A stretch of 64,000 nt of DNA from Brachypterus glaber (taxonomy: Eukaryota; Arthropoda; Insecta; Coleoptera; Kateretidae). Where the stretch lies: positions 103,392,893 through 103,456,892 of the forward strand of contig OY294044.1 in assembly GCA_958510825.1 (NCBI GenBank), read 5' to 3'. Made by a program: the position numbers and the translations under genes. Below, piece after piece: positions 21,064-33,570 of this stretch. How positions within the stretch are numbered: position 1 is the stretch's first letter; the number at the start of each line of letters is the position of its first letter. Below the pieces are notes generated by a model. It saw only the letters and a list, made by a program, of their open reading frames with translations, was not told the origin of the DNA and searched no databases.

Positions 21064-21793
21064 TACATTAAAAAGGTGTAAAAAAATACACTCTATAAAT
21101 GTGTAAATTTTACACCTTTATATAAATGTACATCAACATTGATGTGACACTACACACGTGAGGTGATTTTGACCTAGAGTGTATTTTTACCTCCATACCT
21201 TCTGCAACAATACACTCGGAGCTCAAGAAAGTGTATTTTTATAAACATACCTTTAGCAACAATACACCCGAAGTGTAAAAATCATACTTCTGATGTACAA
21301 GCCAGCCAATCGCGGGCGTTAAGCTTATCACGTGACTCGAGAAGCCATAATCCCTGCTTTATCGAGTCTGGTGGCTGTCGACCATTATAATTGTTTACGT
21401 TTGTAAGAGCGTACGTATAATTTTGTGTGTGATAGATTTTTCAAAGAAATAATTGGTAAGTGTTGATTAAAAGTAAATATTTAAAAAGTGTGATTAATAC
21501 AATATCCTTAAAACATATATTTTATAATATTTTACTTATTTAGGCGGTAACACTGGCCTGCAAATTTTAAGTTGTTAAGACTTGTGTATGTTTTCTGTTT
21601 CTATTTTATATTGGTACTTTTTGTAGCGCTGATTACGAATATACGTTTTATTTTTCTGTTGCGTAGTTTTTCCATAAAACACTATTCATAAATAGAAAAA
21701 TAACAAAATGGTTATTCTATTTTTACGCGTTGGTGTAAACTTTACACACTGGATGTAAAAATATAATACACACCGCATTTATATTAACGCTTC
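21064..21793. repeat. GTGTAAA-rich repeat unit, copy 2 (730 bp)
   Basis: Direct copy of 19791-20563 with scattered substitutions and one deletion of about 40 bases. It shares the same start and end motifs. Confidence 0.75.
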
Positions 21794-22079
21794 GAGTGTA
21801 AATTCACATCAGCAGCAGCTGCAAGTAAATTACCCATGCACGTGGATGGAAAAATTTATCTCAGTGCATATATTTGCGCCATGGCGCGCCAGGCCGGCCT
21901 GTAGCCATGAAATAAGTCTGGAGGCGCCCTTGGGATTACAGGGGGGATACCAGAGCAAAAAATCTTGATATTTATCGAATTAAATCCAAATTCTTCAGGG
22001 GGATCAAATTGTTTCAGGCAGGGCCCAGGCTTCCTGAGTTGCAAAGAAAAAGGCAAGCGTTGTACAGAGATTGTTTACA
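21794..22079. other. GC-richer spacer
   Basis: It contains NcoI-, AscI- and FseI-like sites in a row (21879-21899) inside a GC-rich patch. No credible gene. Confidence 0.4.
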
Positions 22080-22303
22080 AAAAAAAAGGATTTCTTGGAC
22101 CAAGGACACGTGTATTTCAATATGTTCAAAGCCATATTCTCTTGTTTTAAGGTTAGCGTTTCTTCTAACCAAAGTCAATGTCCTTAAATGAAGAGCACAA
22201 GTTTTTGAAGAAAGATCCTAAACAAATGCTAGCCTTGAAACTAAAGAATATGGCTTTGAACATATTGAAAGACACGTGTCCTTGGTTCCAGGAATCCTTT
22301 TTT
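22080..22303. repeat. Long inverted repeat (about 60-bp arms, 104-bp loop)
   Basis: The left arm 22080-22140 and right arm 22245-22303 are reverse complements with a few mismatches (GGACACGTGT, TTCAATATGTTCAAAGCCAT). The short frames here merely read through the arms. A transcript would form a stable hairpin. Confidence 0.85.
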
Positions 22304-22922
22304 CTATGTAGGCGATTTAAAGTATATCAAAAAGACATAAAAAAAGTCTGTAATGAAAGGTGGAAAATGGCATATAAAACGAGGTGAGTAAATTTACAAA
22401 GTAAATATCTAATCTAAATTAGGCAAACCTACATACATAAATATCAAACTAGGGTGATATGAAAATATCAAACAAGTGTGATATAAGGCGTTTTCTAAAG
22501 AATAAAAGAGTGTGCTAAATGTCATTTTCATAGAGGATAGTAGGAAAATAAAATACTGTGCTAGCAAAGACTATACCAAAAAAAAATCTGTTTGGGGTAA
22601 TAAGATTATTAAATTAATTAAATACGAAAGAACTGGTTGCTGCAGCCAGAAATATGGCAAAGGCAAGAACAGAATTTTTTGTGGTTACTAAATCGTTGAA
22701 CTAAACCTTTTTTTGGTTAACAAATTTTAGTTTCTATAGAAACCAAACTTAAATTTAAAGAATTTGTCGCCGTTACCAGATTTCTGGTGCAGCAACCAAA
22801 AAAATTGTTGTTCCTTACTTAACCATTGATTTTTCTTTTAGTGTACTAAGAGAATATTTAAGTTATATTATTTCAAAACTTTTAAAATTCTGTACGCATC
22901 ATAAGTTAATTATGTCAACTAA

Positions 22923-23160
22923 GGGAACGTTCCAGTATTACGTAACGCAAATTGTACCAAAATTCATACACTTCATACCCCAGTTCTCGCGTTATCATAG
23001 ATTATAGAGATTTCATATTTTGGCTACCCCTCTAATAGGGGGTGTGTTAGGGGGTGTGTGGTAGCCAAAATATGAATACAGTCTTGAATAACGCGAGAAC
23101 CGAGGTATGAAGTGTATGAACTTTGGTACATTTTGCGTTACATAATACTTGAACGTTTCC
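22923..23160. mobile_element. Palindromic MITE, GGGAACGTTC family (238 bp)
   Basis: The arms start GGGAACGTTCCAGTATTACG, are inverted at the right end, and are flanked by TAA at 22920-22922 and 23161-23163. Three-base duplications with GGG termini suggest PIF/Harbinger. Other copies lie at 44279, 49113 and 63264. Confidence 0.85.
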
Positions 23161-23163
23161 TAA

Positions 23164-24300
23164 AGTGCTAATAGGAGTTGCGTTCCACCCGTGGAACGGG
23201 CAACATTCAACATACTTTCGGCTAGAATTTGTAAATCGGTAACAACGTTTATTTTACGCATCAAGTATTTTATGTGAAAATGTGTTTGTCAAGAAAATAT
23301 TAATACTTCTAACTATTGAAATTGATTTTTCAATGGAAAATTTGATGTTTGTCGTGTATTTTCGTGGATGATTCTGGATTAGGGTTGTCCACGTGTTTTT
23401 GTGGTTATGTTTAGAAGAAATTTTATTTATTTGAAACGATTAGAGAGACTCGCTTCAAGTCTATAATACTTGTATCTGGTCAAAAAGAACGAGAGTTCAA
23501 GACCATTAAGACATTTTGGGTCACTTTAATTTAGTGTCCAAAAGGTCATTTTGAAGAAGAAGAAGAGTAAAGTGCTAATAAGAAGTTCTAATTTAGAACT
23601 TTAGACGGGACCCTTTTCTATGAAAGTACACATATCGAAGGTGGAAGTGGAAACCACTCAAAAGTGTTTTAAACAAGATGAACTTAAATCGTTAGGTATT
23701 TTAGCTAAACGTTTTGTTCAAACTCATCCGCACGTGTCATTTTCCCGGAAAGCACTTTCGGCATTTCACACTTTTAAGATGCATTAGATGAGCGGAATAA
23801 CATTCAAGTCAAATAGTCATTACTTTGTCAAGGTTAGGGTTATTTTCTTAGTGTGGGTAGAAATTAAGATTTTATGTGATCTGACTTCACAGCTGAAAAC
23901 AGAACAGTGCACAGTGGGCCAGGAAAAAAAAAACAAGGACAAAATTTTGAAGTTTTGCATACGAATATTTTTGATACCGCTGATTTATAATAAAATAACG
24001 AAAAAAAAAAATATATCAGGCCATTAGGGAGGTCCAAAATGTTATTTTTTTTTCGATCTTTCTAAAAATGTGTCAGATGGCTTCTTTTTAACAATGTTGA
24101 TGTATGCCAATGCCCATAACTTAAAAATTTAAAATGGCGGAGTCAATATGGCGCATAGGTTTTTGAACCTTAACTGTATTTGCACTAATTAGGGCTAATT
24201 TTTTGCAAATTCATCACTTTTTGTAGAAATACTTAAATAGACTATGGTACTTTATCTTGAAAGTTAAAGATTTCAAATTTGAAGCATTTCTTATTCGCAA
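23164..24300. other. No gene recognised
   Basis: AT-rich sequence. A patch near 24130-24155 (AAAATGGCGGAGTCAATATG) resembles 41535-41560 and probably belongs to a dispersed repeat. The longest frame (3788-type length, 79 codons at 23788-24027) shows no domain. Confidence 0.4.
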
Positions 24301-24714
24301 ATGTCGAATTTTAATATAAAAAGAACATTTTGGTCACTTTCGACACCAACTTTCCTAAATGGGATAGCCTATATATTTTTACATTGGTCTTGTTACACCC
24401 GGTATAACTGTCCATACTTATTAAATAAACTCAAATTTCACGTTCCATCCGTTAGTACTAGGAATAGAACTTTATTTTACCTAAAAACACCTCGTACCAA
24501 TATTCTAATGTTTTCGCCTTTATATATCATGTGTTTCAATTACGAACGCATTGGAAGTGTTCTAGATTTATTTTTTACAAATATTAATTCCTTAAGATCT
24601 GTTTGTTATGCTGTAGAATTATAAATCATATTTTCTCATATAATTAAGTATTAATATTTTATGCAAATCTTGTTTTTTTCTTTCTTTTTTATATAAGTCT
24701 ATTGTATTTATATT

Positions 24715-24750
<36 letters not shown>

Positions 24751-24870
24751 TTAATTACAGAGTCATGGAGAGCCCCAAATAAGCTTACTTACTTCATAGT
24801 TTATTATAACAACTTTGTAAAAGGGACGTATGTCCTGTTAAGTTGTAAAATAAATAAATAAATAAATAAC
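24301..24870 (+). pseudogene. 5'-truncated LINE 3' end (same family as 5920-6296)
   Basis: The frame ending near 24624 contains FHVPSVSTRNRTLFYL, then KTPRTNILMFSPLYIM and FNYERI. This is the same motif order as the 5920-6133 fragment and typical of the extreme C-terminus of an insect LINE polymerase. An AT-rich 3' region follows, with a (TTTA)n tract at 24713-24750 and a final (AAAT)n tail at 24848-24870. The two tracts may mean two stacked LINE ends. No catalytic RT motif is present. Confidence 0.55.
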
Positions 24871-25567
24871 CCAGTATTAAAAAATATCACAAATAGGTAA
24901 ATTTATTTCTGATATTTATATTTTTTTACAAATTTAAAGAATATTTTTGTAAACATTTAAATAAATTAAACAAATAGAAAGGATATTGCTCTAATTTAAG
25001 TGTGGACAAAGGCTTCCAGGTTCTACAATAATGTTTCTATAAACAATTAAAATAACAGGAAAAAATATATTAAAAAAGCATTTATCTTAAGAATGAAAAA
25101 AGATAGCTAGGTATTTATTCTAAAGATATTTGGGAACCGGTCAGAAGTACTATCAAAATCGTTTAACAAGATAATTTATGCAATTTATTGTCACTGTTAA
25201 CCATTATTTTCCAAAAACTACTTTTCTGGATTTAGCTGTAAATGGTCCTATAATGTGTAGACCTTCTGCTACAATTTATAGCTTTGCATGGTCAAATTTT
25301 TCTGTAGAGCTACCTTATCGTACTAATCGTTTAGGAACCTTGGGAAAACTTTAATCATTTTTAAATTAATAAAGTTAAAATAAGCTTAACCCCTTTCGGT
25401 CTATTCGGTTTTCAAGCTATAAGGACCTTTGTCCGATTTTTTTTTATGGAAAATGAACTTAAGATACAATTTTGCGCAGTATATCCACGCAGGGATATGC
25501 AGGCTCCTATCATGCTCTAAATGAAATACTAAGTTTAATACCACTTCTACACAATGCGCTCCAAATA
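24871..25567. other. No gene recognised
   Basis: AT-rich, with only short frames and simple tracts. Confidence 0.4.
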
Positions 25568-25575
25568 CGAATATC

Positions 25576-26820
25576 CATATAAGAAATACACTATAAGAGA
25601 AAGTCAAATACGTGACCGTGAAAAGTATTCAGGACCCGAACCTGTGTTTTGGCTTCTAGGTACGACTGAGCGATGGCGCCAGCTGTATATGAACTTGATT
25701 GTTTAGTGGGAGTGGGGTGAGGGGTGGTATATCTGTCAAAACAATTGAAATTTTACTCGTGAAATTTTACTCGTGATTTGCAATTTATTGTGCTTTTATA
25801 TCGAACTTTTATTGTGATGTCTAATACAAAATGTGTATTGTACCGTTTTGCTAGTGATGCAAACTTATTTAATGTGTGGGTCAAAAACATTAATAGTGCC
25901 AAGTTAAATAAAATGACTAAAGGCAGGGACTGACCCTGTCTTGAAAAGCTTCTTATTATTTTGACTGACCTATTTAGGGCAGGGACAGCCCCTACACAAA
26001 AAAACTTATTGATTTGACTGAGCTGTTTAGGGCTGGGACAAATGCCCTAAAAAGCTTCTTACCATTTTTACTGATATGTTTAGGGCAGGGATGGCCCCTA
26101 TCGAAAAGAGCTTATCAGTTTGACTGAGCTAGCCTTAAACAGCTGTTTAGGGCTGGGATAGCCCCTGGCCAGAGAAGCTTATCGGTTTAACTGATTCATA
26201 TTGTTTATCTGTTAAATGTAGGAATACTAATTATAAAAACTTTGCAAATGTGCTCTGCCCTTAGGCAGTATATTGTGTATGACACTCAATTATATATGAA
26301 GGCAAATGTTTACTCCTCATATATATTTATTTATAATAAAAAGTTAACTGTTAAAAGTACGACATAATTGTTTTAATTTCCTATTTACGTTTAAAATAAA
26401 ATATATAAAAATCAAAGCCAAGTGTTTTTTTTAATTATATAGGTTTATTTAGCAAAAGATAAAATTTCATATTTTTAAAGTTTAACAAATTTTACATTTA
26501 ATTAAAATTTCGATTCATATATTGTTATTTTTAATTAATGTGCGGGTTAGATAACCCACTTGTTAGACTTTAAAAATTTGTTTTATCTTTTGGTGAATAA
26601 ACTTAAAGTTTTAAATAAAAATACAGAGCTTTTCCCCATTTTTACAAAATTGATTTGGGAAAGCAATAGTAATCTTTATTACCGACTTCCGTAGGTTATC
26701 TGTATTATCGACTGTCGTTGACCGTGAATTTAGTGAATTTTAAGAAACAACCGCTAATGGCGGTACAATAGTTTTCTATCTCTATCATTTGACTTTCTCT
26801 TATAGTGTATTTCTTATATG
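25576..26820. mobile_element. 1.25-kb TIR element with 8-bp target duplication (hAT-like size)
   Basis: The termini CATATAAGAAATACACTATA and its inverse extend about 34 bp. They are flanked by the direct repeat CGAATATC (25568-25575 and 26821-26828); three further bases match by chance or as part of an 11-bp duplication. An 8-bp duplication fits hAT, although the ends lack the usual CAGNG. There is no transposase frame, so it is non-autonomous. A tandem repeat fills the middle. Confidence 0.75.
25918..26200. repeat. Degenerate 50-70 bp tandem repeat inside the TIR element
   Basis: About five units each contain TTTAGGGCWGGGA, a CCCC- or CCCTA-type block, AAGCTTMTT and TTTGACTGA. Unit spacing varies from about 51 to 69 bp. 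Confidence 0.85.
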
Positions 26821-27137
26821 CGAATATCCATCTGTAGATATTGTGGCAAATTTTTCTATACCTAAATATATCTGTACCTATGTGGATATATACAATGGAG
26901 CGGAAGGGATTATGATAAACATCCCGATGCATGACGACTTTTAGCATTTCTTTAGCAATATATTTATTTTACAATACAAATATGTACCCACTACCCGTCT
27001 ATTGACTTTAGTTGCAAAAGATAAAGTAAACCTTTCACAAAAATAAATATTGGAAAAGTTTGTAAATTTATTTGTAGTTTGGATCGTAGTATAATATATT
27101 CAGTGTCGGACTAACTAAGAATTTTTAGATTTAGGTA

Positions 27138-28001
27138 CAGTTGGACCCACAAAAAGCGCAAGATTTAAATATGCTAAAATGTCAATTTTACTAATTATTT
27201 TATAGTTTAAGTAAGATTTTAAGAAATAGGTTAGATTAATTTGACAATTAATTGTCAGTTTTTTCAAAGTTTATTACAGAAAATGCATGCGAATAATGTC
27301 GAATATTAAAATAATAATAATAATAATAAATAATAAACTGAAAAAACATTTAGAGTATTTAATCAAATCAAAAATTAAAACACAATATTTAGTAAATCTT
27401 CTGAAAAATTAAAAATTTGAACTCTACTAACCAAACATATAATTTATGAAAATTATAATTTTCGTTTAAAAAAAGGTTTTTCCGGAGGTTTTTTTCGCTT
27501 TTTTAATCCTGGAACTATCGATGCGGCGACGGGCGATGGTTTTTGACCCAGGAAAATTTGTATTGTTTATAGCATGCACCGCTTCTTGTAAATGGTATTC
27601 TCTCAAATAAGTAAAGTAAATTTTCACCCTGTATTTCATTTGATATCTTCTTTCTTTCCGAGTCTACACGCCCTTTCCTCCCCTATCTATTTTTTCTTCA
27701 ATCTTAACCATTATTCTTTTTTCTATGATCTTAACACAACTCTCCGAAACACTAAAACACCTTGCCACAATTAAAGATCTCTATAGAGATCACTAGCCAC
27801 AATCACTTCCTTACATCCTGCTTCCAATATACTAATAGTTTGAGATTTCTTAACATTTCTTAACGCATTTCTAATTACTTTATAATTATTATAAGTAATT
27901 TTGACAAATATTGTCAACATGACAACGGCTTTGTTTGTATTGTAATTATTGAATTTACGCAACTAAATTTTCAATATTGTTTTTTTTTTCGGATCCAACT
28001 G
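27138..28001. mobile_element. Tc1/mariner-like non-autonomous element (864 bp)
   Basis: TA plus CAGTTGGACCC at the left and GGATCCAACTG plus TA at the right form a short inverted terminus with TA duplication. No transposase frame is present. The short TIR makes this a moderate call. Confidence 0.5.
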
Positions 28002-28003
28002 TA

Positions 28004-28910
28004 GATATTTATGGGCAAGGACTGGTTGCTCGGCCATTTTTAAATTTATTTCTATTTTGGTGAAAACCTTATATACGTACACTAAGGTGGGTCGATTTTT
28101 AATTTTTTTTAAGTTTCAAAAGGCCTATAGTGGGAAGAGTTGCGTATTGATCTGTAATTTAAATGGGATCTTTTTATTTTTTTGTTTTAAATGTTTAGGC
28201 CCCCCGCCAGGCTCCTAAAAGAAAGAAAAATCATAAAACTATATCTCCTGTGTTGGGAAATGTTTTGTAATAATTCCTTATGCATGCAAAAAATATATTT
28301 TTAATTTATTAATATATTTTGACCCCCGTCTCCCCTCCAAATCTCACCAAATTTTTCCTTTTGCTAATAGTAAAGCAGCCTATTTTTCACAAAATATTAA
28401 CAAAATAACACGGTTTCTTGCCCCGATTGGAGTCATATGTTTTTTAACTAATTTTGGGTCGCTGAAACCGAATCTGGCCGCAGAATATTTCTATTACCTA
28501 AGTTTTCTGAGAAAAATAAGATAAAAATGTTAAAAAATAATTATTTTATCCCTCTATTGTTCTAAAATCATGGGAGACAAAAATATTCCAAGGACAAATT
28601 TGGATTCGGCGACTTAATATTAGTTAAAAAATACCCAACTTAAAACATAGAAACTTTAAATTCATAGGTAGAATAAATAGGGATATTATGAAAAAAAAAA
28701 TATTAAAAAAAATTGATAATGTGACAAAACTAAGTAGGGGTGAAGGGTAAGAAGAAGGGTGCATAAGGGGACAAGCTTATCGCCACGTACTCATGCTAAA
28801 AATTGTCAAAAATCATTACTAGGGGGTCAAAAATGAACTAAAAAAATGTTACGTATTATGGTTCTTATGTAACAAAGTAACATTTTTATGATGTAGAACC
28901 ATTACAGCTC
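28004..28910. other. Degraded repeat mosaic, no gene
   Basis: A weak inverted pair (GGGTCGCTGAAACCGAATC near 28446 and GGATTCGGCGACTTA near 28603) suggests an old transposon remnant. There are no coding frames. Confidence 0.4.
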
Positions 28911-28918
28911 TATTTAAA

Positions 28919-29255
28919 CGATCCTTTTCGTATAATGTTTATAGCATTTATAATATGATACCGGAAGATTTAAAGTGTTTCAATTTAGGGAGATTTAGGG
29001 AAAAGTTAAGAAGTTTATTATATAATGGCGTTGTTGTTTATCAGTAAATATTTATAAATGCGTTGTACATTTTGACTGTGTATTTTATAGTTTATATTAT
29101 TCAATATACATTGTTTTAAAATTTATTTTTAATTTACATTATATATTCTACAGGGTTAAGTGGAAGAACAGCTCGCTGAACTTCGCCCTTTGTCATTCAA
29201 AGGATATTTAAAATGTATAAATATATGTGTATTTTTTTTCTTGACAATAAAGTCC

Positions 29256-29290
<35 letters not shown>
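28919..29290 (+). pseudogene. LINE 3' end with (TTA)n tail
   Basis: A frame from 28919 to the TAA at 29045-29047 reads YNVYSIYNMIPEDLK, then FNLGRFREKLRSLLY. This is the xxFNxLPxxIKxxxNLxxFKxxLxxxL type of C-terminus found in many insect non-LTR retrotransposon polymerases. A short 3' region, AATAAAG and about eight TTA units (29257-29290) follow. The RT core is missing. It is a different family from the AAAT-tailed copies. Confidence 0.55.
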
Positions 29291-29291
<1 letters not shown>

Positions 29292-30640
29292 AAAAAAACA
29301 AAAAAAATACACAATATTTTGTTTTATAAATTATTTTTAAATTGGCATAATTGCATGTACTAAAATTTAAAAAATAAGACGTGCTGAATTTTTTTTAAGG
29401 TCAAATTTGGATTCTGCGTCTTTAAATTGATAAGAAAAATATATTTTTTGGGCTCGGGAAAAAAGGTTACACTGTGTACTTTAATTTTATATCTTTTTCA
29501 TTTATTTACTTTTTAGGAACAAGCTAAGCAAAATAAAAAATATTTGTATAAATATTTTTGTAGAGAATTTTATAATCTACAAATAAAATTCTATAAAATT
29601 TTTAAAAAAATTTGATAGTTTTGCCACAAATGAGCAATTAAGTAAACTCTGCACTTTCATTTTAACCTTTTTATTTTTTTTTCGCGTACTTACTCTGACA
29701 GTAGATTCTTGACATATAGATTTTTGAATTCCTCGTATTTTTTTTAATATACACTAAAATTTTCAAAATTCTACTCTTTTTTTTAAGATTTTGAAAAAAA
29801 ACGTCATTATTACCTGAACTTATATCTCAAAAATTTTAGGTGCTGGAATTTTTCTAAGGTCAGATTCGGATTCTACGCCCTCGAATTAGTAAGAAAAATT
29901 TACTTTCCGAACGGGGCAAAAAAAAAGTTGAAATTTCGACACTCCCATGCAACAAGGATGTAACTCAAGTTAGACCCATTTTGAGTTATACTCATAGGTA
30001 AACGCCTTGAAAAAAGACACACATGGTGGTACTACTCAGATTTCTCCATAGGCCATGTTAACCCAAAATTTACCTAAACACACTAAAGTAAGAAATTCTA
30101 ATTTTGAATATTATCAGAAACAAGCAATAAATAAACAATAAATACTTATACAGTTAAATAGAAAATGCTTTTAAATAATGTATCGCATGGCTTCCTTCTC
30201 CACTTTAATCATTTCCCCACCCTTATATAAGAAAAAAAATATTTTAGAAATTTAGCTGTCGTGAAAAATGACAATATATGAGTTACGGCTTTGTTGCTTG
30301 GGGGTATCGATTTGTTGCCTAGTGTAATTGGCACAAAATAACCAAGAACTCACCACGAGGAGGTGTCTGCCATTGAGTTCCACCCATAAAGAATTATTAA
30401 AAAACTTTTTGGAACACGGGCATCTTGGATTCATGATTTTGATTTTTTTATTTTTAGACGTCGGGCGGGGAGCGTAAATATTGAAATAAAAAAAAAATTA
30501 AAAAAAACCGTTTCATTTTAGAATATTTTTTTAGATAGATAATTTATTGTTTCTCAAGACTTAGATCTTACAACAATTGTTACATATGTAACATAAAATA
30601 TTAAAATGAAATAACAAACTATGAACTAATCTTAATTAAA
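29291..30640. other. Repeat-derived AT-rich stretch
   Basis: Two roughly 60-bp direct repeats (AAGGTCAAATTTGGATTC near 29399 and AAGGTCAGATTCGGATTC near 29857, each followed by AGTAAGAAAAATT or a close variant) indicate a degraded repeat. There is no gene. Confidence 0.45.
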
Positions 30641-30658
30641 ATTGAGGCCCTTTATTCG

Positions 30659-31580
30659 GGAACGGGAGCCTTCTTCGAAAAATTTACCGCGAAAACAATT
30701 ATCGCGAAAATATTTCGTCGAAAAAAATACCGCGAAATGTTTTTTTCCGCGCAAAGGATTAACAGCGATAAAAATTTAACGCTAAAAAATATTAAAGCGA
30801 AATAAAAATAGCGAAAACTATTACCACGAAAAGTTTAAATAGCGAAATGCAATTACCGCGAAAAATATATAGCGTAAGTAATAGCCGCGAAAATATTTAA
30901 CGCGCAAAGCAAATTTCGAGTCTAATTTTAAATTATAAAAATACGTTTTTTTATAATACTTTTTCCTTAGCTACCCCAAGTTTAATATATTATATTACCA
31001 ATTTGTTTAATTAAGTTTAATACTCGGTTTAATAATTGCAGAATTAACAAAATTTTAATATAACAAAATTGTTTGGTTTGGTTTTTAAACATATATGTAA
31101 GTAAAATTATAATTATTACTAATAAATATAATATAATACATAACTAATTTCTTTATATTGGTGTTATAATTTTAGTATTTTAAAAAACATTAATATGATT
31201 AAATTGTTTGGTTTAGTTTGTTTGGTTTTGTTTTTAATAAAAAATAAAAATAAAATTATGACTATAAAATAAGCGTTTCATTCAAAAAATTATAATATAT
31301 ATTTTAAGGTTATTTTTTTTAATTAAAATTTAGGCGCGATTATCATATTGCGCGGCGAAAGTATGCGCGATTATATTATTACGACGTAAAAGTATGCGCG
31401 ATTTTTATTGTCGCGATAATAGTTTCTGCGGTAAATGTTTTTGCGGTAATAATTTTTCGCGGTAATTTTTTTTTCGCGGTGAAACCTTTCGCGGTTAAAT
31501 CATTCGCGGTAAATGTTTTCGCGGTAAACGTTTTCGCGGTAAAAGTTTTGCGGTAAATTTTTCGGCAAAGTCTCCTAAAT
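30659..31580. mobile_element. Foldback-type element with CGCGGTAAA-repeat arms
   Basis: The left arm (30670-30915) is a string of degenerate units like CGCGAAAATWTTTAC. The right arm (31330-31572) is the same string inverted, TTTTCGCGGTAAA. The outer ends resemble GGAGACTTTGCCGAAAAA in inverted orientation. An 11-bp direct repeat, CCCTTTATTCG, flanks it at 30648-30658 and 31581-31591. The centre is plain AT-rich DNA with no frame. Arms made of short repeats are the hallmark of foldback elements. The CpG richness stands out strongly. Confidence 0.8.
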
Positions 31581-31591
31581 CCCTTTATTCG

Positions 31592-32370
31592 TTAAGGATA
31601 AAGGATCTCAGTTTAAGAACATTAATTACAAAAAAGTACAACAGTTTAAGTTTTAAGAGGTTTAGGTTACTCAGTGCAAAGATAAACCCATTCATATCTC
31701 TTAGACTGAGTACATATGGATTTCTGAGAAGTTCATAGATAGGACAATCAAAAAATATATTTTGTAGAGATTAAAAGTCCAAACTCAGATCTGTTACACT
31801 TTTCCTCTTGGTTAATAGAGTAAGAGTTACCAGAGTAATGGAATTTTAAAAACAGTTTATTAGAGGTTCTCATTTTAGAATATTACACCACAGGGCATGT
31901 AAAATTTAATCCATCGATACACCCTAACGTACATTCACATCCATTAATATTTTTTCCATATCAATCTCCATTTGGCTGTAACAGCATTTTAAAAACAGGG
32001 CCATTTTAACACATTATTCAAATCAAAAGTTCTCTGTTCGTAAACAAGATAAGACTTTCGTTCAGAAAACATTTTTTTAAGTATGAAATGCTTTTTCTTT
32101 TTGTTTTCATAATTTTTTAATATATTTGTTTTTTAAAGAATTTTGTTAAATTTTTCATAAATTTAGACATTTTGGGATGTTTAACTTTATAGGGTGAGCC
32201 TTTGGGAGGCTGATTTTTTTAAAACAGTGACCCTACTTTATTCTGACAAGGTTTCAAATTCATAGCTTGGTTTGGAGTTTTTTTACAGCCTTTTATACAA
32301 TACGTTTATTCAAAAATAGCCCATATTTGAAGCCTATTTTCTTAGTTGGCTTTGCAGAAATTGTTCTAAT
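31592..32370. other. No gene recognised
   Basis: AT-rich, with no clear repeat structure. Confidence 0.4.
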
Positions 32371-32373
32371 TAC

Positions 32374-33352
32374 ATCGGCACTAAGAGTGCCGATGTATTG
32401 AAATCTTCGCTGAAAAGTCAAAATCTTTGACCACGTTTTTTTTTTCACATTTATCGATGTTTTAGACCATTCTAAGTCGAAATCAGTAAAAAAAAAAATT
32501 GCGTCCGTCTGTCTGTCTGTCTGTCTGGGTGTAAACTCTCTAACTCCATTTCTACATGAGATATCAACTTGCGGTTTTTTGCATATTGTTTCTTATCGTA
32601 TTCCGAAGAGCTGATTAGATTTTGGGGGAAAACGATTGGGGGTAAGGGGGTAAAAATAGGGTAAAACTCCTATTTTTAGCGTTTTTTGTTTATAATTAGG
32701 GCAATTATTGTATTTAGTTAATTTAGCACTTATATAAAAGATAATTTTAAATTGGTCAAAAAATGTTATAAACAACGTTTTTCTAAAACGCATTGTTTTC
32801 GAGATATTGGCGTTTAAAGCAGTAAAAGGTTTTTTTTAGCATATCTCACATATTTATAACCCGATTTTAAAAAATTATATTTTAAATAAAAGCTCTTTTT
32901 AGGCCCTATAAAAAATGTTATATACAGTTTTTTGCTAGAATATAATGTTTTAAAGATACAGAATTTAAAATCAAACAAAACACCTAGTTTGAAATTTGCA
33001 AACTAGATGGCTCTAGTGTACAAATTTTAAGCTTCCATTCATTTGTTTTTAAAATCAATCAAAAATTGTAATTAATAAGTTCAACTTGCATCCAAGTAAA
33101 AACATATTTTTATTATTAATTTTAATTATATATTAAGTGTACAAGAAAAGCTAAAGTTTAATATAAATATTATACAAGTTAGTTTGTGCAGTGAGGAGTA
33201 AATATAATGGCGCCATTATTTAAAGTTTGATTTTCAAATGTTATTGAAAACATAAACAAGGCAGAAAATTATTTAAAAATGCTTTTTATGCTACCCTGTT
33301 CTAATAGCATGCTATTAGTTTTCCCAATAGTGCCGATGTTTTGACAGGGTGC
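32374..33352. mobile_element. Possible element bounded by ACATCGGCACT motifs
   Basis: ACATCGGCACT-AAG-AGTGCCGATGT forms a hairpin at the left and AGTGCCGATGT recurs at 33330-33340. A (GTCT)n tract lies at 32504-32528 and a perfect 18-bp palindrome CTAATAGCATGCTATTAG at 33301-33318. There is no coding frame and the borders are uncertain. Confidence 0.4.
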
Positions 33353-33570
33353 TTGCAACGTTTCATCTAGTTTTTTTTTTTATATTTTCTAGCACTACAT
33401 GTATATAATCTAAGACAATAACACAATAATTGGATTTGGCTTTTTCCTCTAATTGGTTAAAAAAAATGAAATTTTCAACTATTTGTAAAAAAAGTAAGGT
33501 AAGTAAGGCCATGTAAGTATAGCTTATTTAATCATAATTTATGGAATGAAATAAAATAAAAAAAATTTGT

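Noticed and set aside
21879..21899. Cloning linker (NcoI-AscI-FseI sites in a row)
   Set aside because: No vector sequence is adjacent, and another GGCGCGCC occurs at about 48545, so natural GC-rich sequence is more likely.
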